The position numbers were made by a program, and so were the translations under genes. From SPDF01 sp963812085 (GTDB taxonomy: Bacteria; Gemmatimonadota; Gemmatimonadetes; Gemmatimonadales; GWC2-71-9), in NCBI GenBank assembly GCA_963812085.1, contig CAWETL010000006.1:124001-188000 (forward strand): a stretch of 64,000 nt of DNA, read 5' to 3'. Position 1 is the stretch's first letter; every line of letters begins with the position of its first letter. Of the stretch, positions 58,854-64,000 are shown piece by piece. The notes beneath the pieces are model-generated. The model did no database searches, was not told the origin of the DNA, and worked only from the letters and a program-made list of their open reading frames with translations.

Positions 58854-59648
58854 TTACAGTTCCGCCCGAATGGCCCACAAATCCGGAAAGAGCGGCCGGT
58901 TCAGCGTGCGGAGCAGGTATTCCGCGCCGTCGGAGCCGCCCGTCCCGCGCTTCGTCCCGATGGTCCGCTGGACCATCTTCACGTGGCGGTAGCGCCACTC
59001 CTGCACCCCTTCGTCCAGATCCACCAGCCGCTCGCACACCTGCGCCGCCATCCCCCCGGCGCGGTACACGCCGATCAGCGCCGCCTGCACGCCCGCCGAC
59101 GCCGACACCGGCGCCGTCACGTCGCGTGCGAGCGCCTCGGCGGGCACCGCGGCCCCCTCGTGGCGGAGGTAGCGCAAGAATCCGTCCCACAGCGTGGGGG
59201 CGGCGAGGCGGCGCTCCAGCCGGGCGCGGTGCGCCGAGCCCGCCGGATAGCGCTCCAGGGCGGCCGGCTGCTTGTGCCCCAGCGCGAACTCGAGCTCGCG
59301 GAACTGGAAGGACTGGAACCCGCTGCCGGACTCGAGCCGGTCGCGGAAGGAGAGGAACTCGAGCGGGGTCATCGTCTCGAGCACGTCGATTTGCGACACG
59401 AGCACCTTGAGGATGGTGAGCGTCCGCTTGAGCGTGCCGAGCGCGGCCAGGCCCTCGCCGGCCTCCAGGAGCCGCTGCAGCCGGCCGACTTCGTGGAGGA
59501 TCTGCTTGAACCAGAGTTCGTACACCTGGTGGATCACGATGAAGAGCATCTCATCGTGCTCGGGGCCGTCGCTCAGGGGTTGCTGGAGGTCCAGCAGTTC
59601 GTCCACCTTGAGGTAGCTCGCGTAGGTGAGCGGGGCGCGCTGGTTCAT
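58854..59648 (-). CDS. kynA: Tryptophan 2,3-dioxygenase
   Basis: A 264-residue haem enzyme that opens the indole ring of L-tryptophan to N-formylkynurenine, the first step of the kynurenine pathway. Signatures: LTYASYLKVDELLDLQQPLS, DEMLFIVIHQVYELWFKQILHE (active-site His and Phe/Tyr), LEFLSFRDRLESGSGFQSFQFRELEF, and the C-terminal KMVQRTIGTKRGTGGSDGAEYL. The family's haem-ligand His is in the HVKMVQ region. Coupled by ATGA to the downstream gene's... the upstream lipoprotein reading frame overlaps at 59645-59648. Confidence 0.95.
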   Translation of the reverse strand: MNQRAPLTYASYLKVDELLDLQQPLSDGPEHDEMLFIVIHQVYELWFKQILHEVGRLQRLLEAGEGLAALGTLKRTLTILKVLVSQIDVLETMTPLEFLSFRDRLESGSGFQSFQFRELEFALGHKQPAALERYPAGSAHRARLERRLAAPTLWDGFLRYLRHEGAAVPAEALARDVTAPVSASAGVQAALIGVYRAGGMAAQVCERLVDLDEGVQEWRYRHVKMVQRTIGTKRGTGGSDGAEYLLRTLNRPLFPDLWAIRAEL

Positions 59649-60283
59649 GGCACGTTGGGCTGGTTGGTCGGAATGCCCGTCGGCATCGCGGGGCGGAACA
59701 TGGTGTCGACGAGGACACGAGGGGCCACACCCTGACCGGGAAGCATGGACTGTCCCGGATGGCAGGCGCGGGCGTTGCGCACGGTCCAGCCGCTCGGGGC
59801 GCCGGCGGAGTCGAAGCGGACGTCGCCCTTCTGGTGGATCGCGACCACGCGCACGCCGATCGGAGTGGCCAGCTCGACCTTCCCGTTCAGCTCGTACTGC
59901 GTGGCGAGGTAGTTGTCGCCCTTGGCGTGAACTGGCGGCCCCGACGGCCGGGGAATCTCGAGCTCCACAGGGACGTCCACGGAATCTCGCATCTTCAGCG
60001 TGATCCGCTGGTCCGACCAGATCGCGCCGACCGGCGTGCCGTTGACCAGGAAGCGCGCCTCCATCGTGAGTGCGTCCACGTTGAAGTCGTTCAGGTTGCA
60101 CGCGGTGAACACGACCCGGAGGGTGTCCGCAGGGTCGCCGCGATACTTGGTGGTCACACCGCTCAACACGAAGGAAGGGTCGGTGTAGAGCCAGGCGCCG
60201 AGGGGGGTGCATGCCGCGGCAACGCCGGCGGCCAACAGGCCGGACGCGATGCCAACGGCAACCCAGCCCCGGCGAAAGGCCAT
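59645..60283 (-). CDS. LEA/WHy-type lipoprotein
   Basis: A 212-residue lipoprotein with lipobox (GVAAAC, Cys about 24) and a beta-sandwich like bacterial LEA_2/WHy domains: FTACNLNDFNVDALTMEARFLVNGTPVGAIW, followed by IPRPSG...YELNGKVELATPIG. This pattern (an N-x-N loop and an alternating hydrophobic strand pair) recurs in water-stress and hypersensitivity domains. Overlaps the TDO start (ATGA), so both are translated together. Function unknown; alternatives such as other small beta lipoproteins are possible. Confidence 0.6.
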   Translation of the reverse strand: MAFRRGWVAVGIASGLLAAGVAAACTPLGAWLYTDPSFVLSGVTTKYRGDPADTLRVVFTACNLNDFNVDALTMEARFLVNGTPVGAIWSDQRITLKMRDSVDVPVELEIPRPSGPPVHAKGDNYLATQYELNGKVELATPIGVRVVAIHQKGDVRFDSAGAPSGWTVRNARACHPGQSMLPGQGVAPRVLVDTMFRPAMPTGIPTNQPNVP

Positions 60284-60308
60284 CTCTGGCGGTCTCTCCC
60301 TGGAAGAA

Positions 60309-61400
60309 TCACGGCGAGCCTCCACCGGCCTCGCGTGCGAGCAGCGCCTGCTTTCGATCCGCGCCCCACCGATACGCGCCGGCCCCACCCGCCGCACGCA
60401 CGACCCGATGGCAAGGAATGACCACCGCCACCGGATTGGCGGCGCAGGCGTTCCCTACGGCCCGCGCTGCCTTGGGCCGCCCGATGTCCGCGGCGATTTC
60501 GGCATAGGTACGGGTCTCCCCGTACGGAATCTGCCGAAGTCGGTTCCAGACGTCCCGCGCAAACGAACTGCCCCCGACATCGAGCGGAAGGCGGGCCATC
60601 GGGGCGCCGTCGGCCAGGTGACGCCGGATGGCGTCGGCCATGGGGGCCAGCCCGGCATCGTCCCGGAGGAGCCCGGCCTCGGGGTACTCTCGGCGGAGTG
60701 CCTGGCTCAGCGCTCGTTCGTCATTCCCAAACCAGGCCGCGCAGAGCCCGCGGTCGGTGGCGGCGAGCAGCAGGGGCCCGGCCGCCGAGGAGAACACGGT
60801 CCAGCGGAGGTCGAGCCCCGCGCCGCCCTGCCGATAGGCGCTCGGCGGCATGCCGAGCGCATCGGCACCCTGCTCGTACAGCTGGCGACTCGATCCGTAG
60901 CCGGCGTCCCACCCGGCGCGACTCACCGATTCGCCCCGCCGGAGCCCCGCCTTGAAACGCTCACGTCGGAGCGCCTGGGCGTACGCCCGGGGACTCACTC
61001 CGACGAGCCGGGAAAAATTGCGCTGTAGTTGCGCCGGACTGGACCCCGCCGCCTTGGCCAGCTCCGCCAGTGGGGGGACCGCCCCCGGACGCGCCTGAAT
61101 ATACGCCACCGCCCGGCTGACCGCCTCGGCGCCCGGACCCGGCCTGGTCCCATTTGCCGCAGTCCCCGGTCGGCACCGCCGGCAGGGCCGGAATCCCGCC
61201 GCCGCTGCCGCCGCGGGCGTGATGAAGAACGAGACGTTTTCGCGCCGGGGCCGGCGCGAGGGGCAGGTCGGCCGGCAGTAGATGCCGGTCGTGCGGACGG
61301 CGTAGACGAACCCTTCGGCGGCCGCGGGGTCGCGGCGCTGGACGGCGTCCCAGCAGCGGGTGTCGTCGAGGAGCGCGGGGGCGGTGAGTGTGTTTGTCAT
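60309..61400 (-). CDS. ada: Ada: bifunctional methylphosphotriester/O6-methylguanine methyltransferase and AraC-type regulator
   Basis: A 363-residue protein with the four Ada parts: zinc domain with C42, C46, C73 and C76 (FVYAVRTTGIYCRPTCPSRR), where C42 accepts methyl from phosphotriesters; AraC helix-turn-helix (SPRAYAQALRRERFKAGLRRG); RNase H-like MGMT N-domain; and MGMT active site PCHRVV. Methylation of the N-terminal Cys turns it into an activator of the adaptive response. The alkyltransferase-like protein at 31 kb covers a related lesion. Confidence 0.96.
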   Translation of the reverse strand: MTNTLTAPALLDDTRCWDAVQRRDPAAAEGFVYAVRTTGIYCRPTCPSRRPRRENVSFFITPAAAAAAGFRPCRRCRPGTAANGTRPGPGAEAVSRAVAYIQARPGAVPPLAELAKAAGSSPAQLQRNFSRLVGVSPRAYAQALRRERFKAGLRRGESVSRAGWDAGYGSSRQLYEQGADALGMPPSAYRQGGAGLDLRWTVFSSAAGPLLLAATDRGLCAAWFGNDERALSQALRREYPEAGLLRDDAGLAPMADAIRRHLADGAPMARLPLDVGGSSFARDVWNRLRQIPYGETRTYAEIAADIGRPKAARAVGNACAANPVAVVIPCHRVVRAAGGAGAYRWGADRKQALLAREAGGGSP

Positions 61401-61530
61401 GGCACCAACCTAGGCCTGCGGCCGGGGCGGGGCTATCCGGTTCTTGTCGTCAAACTCCTGAAGGCGGGAAAGCGGGGAAGCGGGGAAGACCACCCCCACC
61501 TCCCCGCTCTCCGCTTCCCCACGCCTCGAC

Positions 61531-63657
<2,127 letters not shown>

Positions 63658-63743
63658 GGGGTACCTCGCGCGGGCGGTTCGGAAGGGACGGGCGGCGGAC
63701 GGCGAGGAGTCTAGCCCGCCGGGTTGCGGCCGTCCAGTTTTCT

Positions 63744-63760
63744 CCCTAGACTGTCTAGGG
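63744..63760. promoter_or_regulatory. PadR-box-like palindrome
   Basis: CCCTAGAC-T-GTCTAGGG, perfect 8-1-8 palindrome, 14 bases before the PadR start. Position fits autoregulation. Confidence 0.65.
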
Positions 63761-63773
63761 GAAACCACCATTC

Positions 63774-64000
63774 ATGAACCTGCTCCCCGGCACTCTCGAT
63801 CTCCTTGTCCTGCGCGCACTCGCGTGGGAGCCGACGCACGGCACCGGTGTCGGCGACTGGATCCGCCTGGTCACGGGCGGCGCGCTGAGCATCGAGGAGG
63901 GCTCCCTGTACCCCGCGCTGCAGCGCCTGGAGCGGAAGGGTTGGATCTCGGCGGACTGGGGTCAGTCGGAGCGGAACCGCCGCGCCCGCTACTACCAGCT
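63774..64000 (+). CDS. PadR family transcriptional regulator (3' end outside the window)
   Basis: The first 75 residues of a PadR winged helix: MNLLPGTLDLLVLRALAWEP start, HGTGVGDWIRLVTGGALSIEEGSLYPALQRLERKGWI, then RARYYQL at the window edge. This subgroup in Acidobacteria and Gemmatimonadota usually precedes FtsX/MacB-type permease genes that it represses. The stop and any such genes lie beyond the right edge. Confidence 0.92.
   Translation, partial: MNLLPGTLDLLVLRALAWEPTHGTGVGDWIRLVTGGALSIEEGSLYPALQRLERKGWISADWGQSERNRRARYYQ

Overview
This 64 kb window is chromosomal DNA from a very GC-rich, free-living bacterium. The gene content fits the phylum Gemmatimonadota: a Sec/lipoprotein-type (clade II) nitrous oxide reductase operon, a complete-looking V/A-type ATPase operon, PadR of the 'acidobacterial' MNLLPGTLDLLVL type, DUF4403 and DUF4136 lipoproteins, and many small membrane proteins. 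The phylum is an inference from repertoire. I see no rRNA, tRNA, CRISPR array, prophage or insertion sequence. Coding density is high and neighbouring genes often overlap by ATGA, GTGA or TGATG.

Left third (1-22.8 kb), mostly plus strand: a CHAD protein cut by the window edge, a P1 peptidase, a two-helix K+ channel, a Tat-exported M24 peptidase, a PspB-like protein, lipoproteins, a membrane-anchored LuxR regulator coupled to a polytopic membrane protein, a DEAD-box RNA helicase behind a 300-base unexplained leader, a glutathione peroxidase, an EamA transporter, a DDAH-like hydrolase, a cold-shock protein, a site-2 protease, YyaL, a CocE-type hydrolase and a fatty acid desaturase. A nitroreductase and its probable MarR repressor follow, each preceded by a matching 12-bp operator.

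22.9-31.0 kb, minus strand: V/A-type ATPase operon in the order G/H-I-K-E-C-F-A-B-D. Subunit C is interrupted by a frameshift at a GC-dinucleotide tract.

31.2-42.9 kb: an alkyltransferase-like protein, small conserved genes, and two tandem mini-proteins resembling a piece of haem-copper oxidase subunit I. These converge on the nos operon (cytochrome c, nosZ, nosB-like, nosL, nosD, nosF, nosY; minus strand). The operon diverges from an Fe-S type Rrf2 regulator across a perfect palindrome made of two outward-facing TATGAT hexamers. Hotdog thioesterase, flavin oxidoreductase and GDPD genes follow.

42.9-64 kb: a 100-bp palindromic repeat, an ArsR-methyltransferase fusion with ahcY (SAM/SAH metabolism), tandem pairs of DUF4136, DUF4403 and unknown secreted proteins, an M1 peptidase, an L,D-transpeptidase, a beta-lactamase-fold hydrolase, kynureninase and tryptophan 2,3-dioxygenase flanking an SPFH/ribbon-helix-helix pair, Ada, type III glutamine synthetase, and a PadR gene cut by the right edge.

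Taken together the cell appears to respire N2O, to have a rotary V/A ATPase, to degrade tryptophan to anthranilate, and to repair or sense DNA alkylation.
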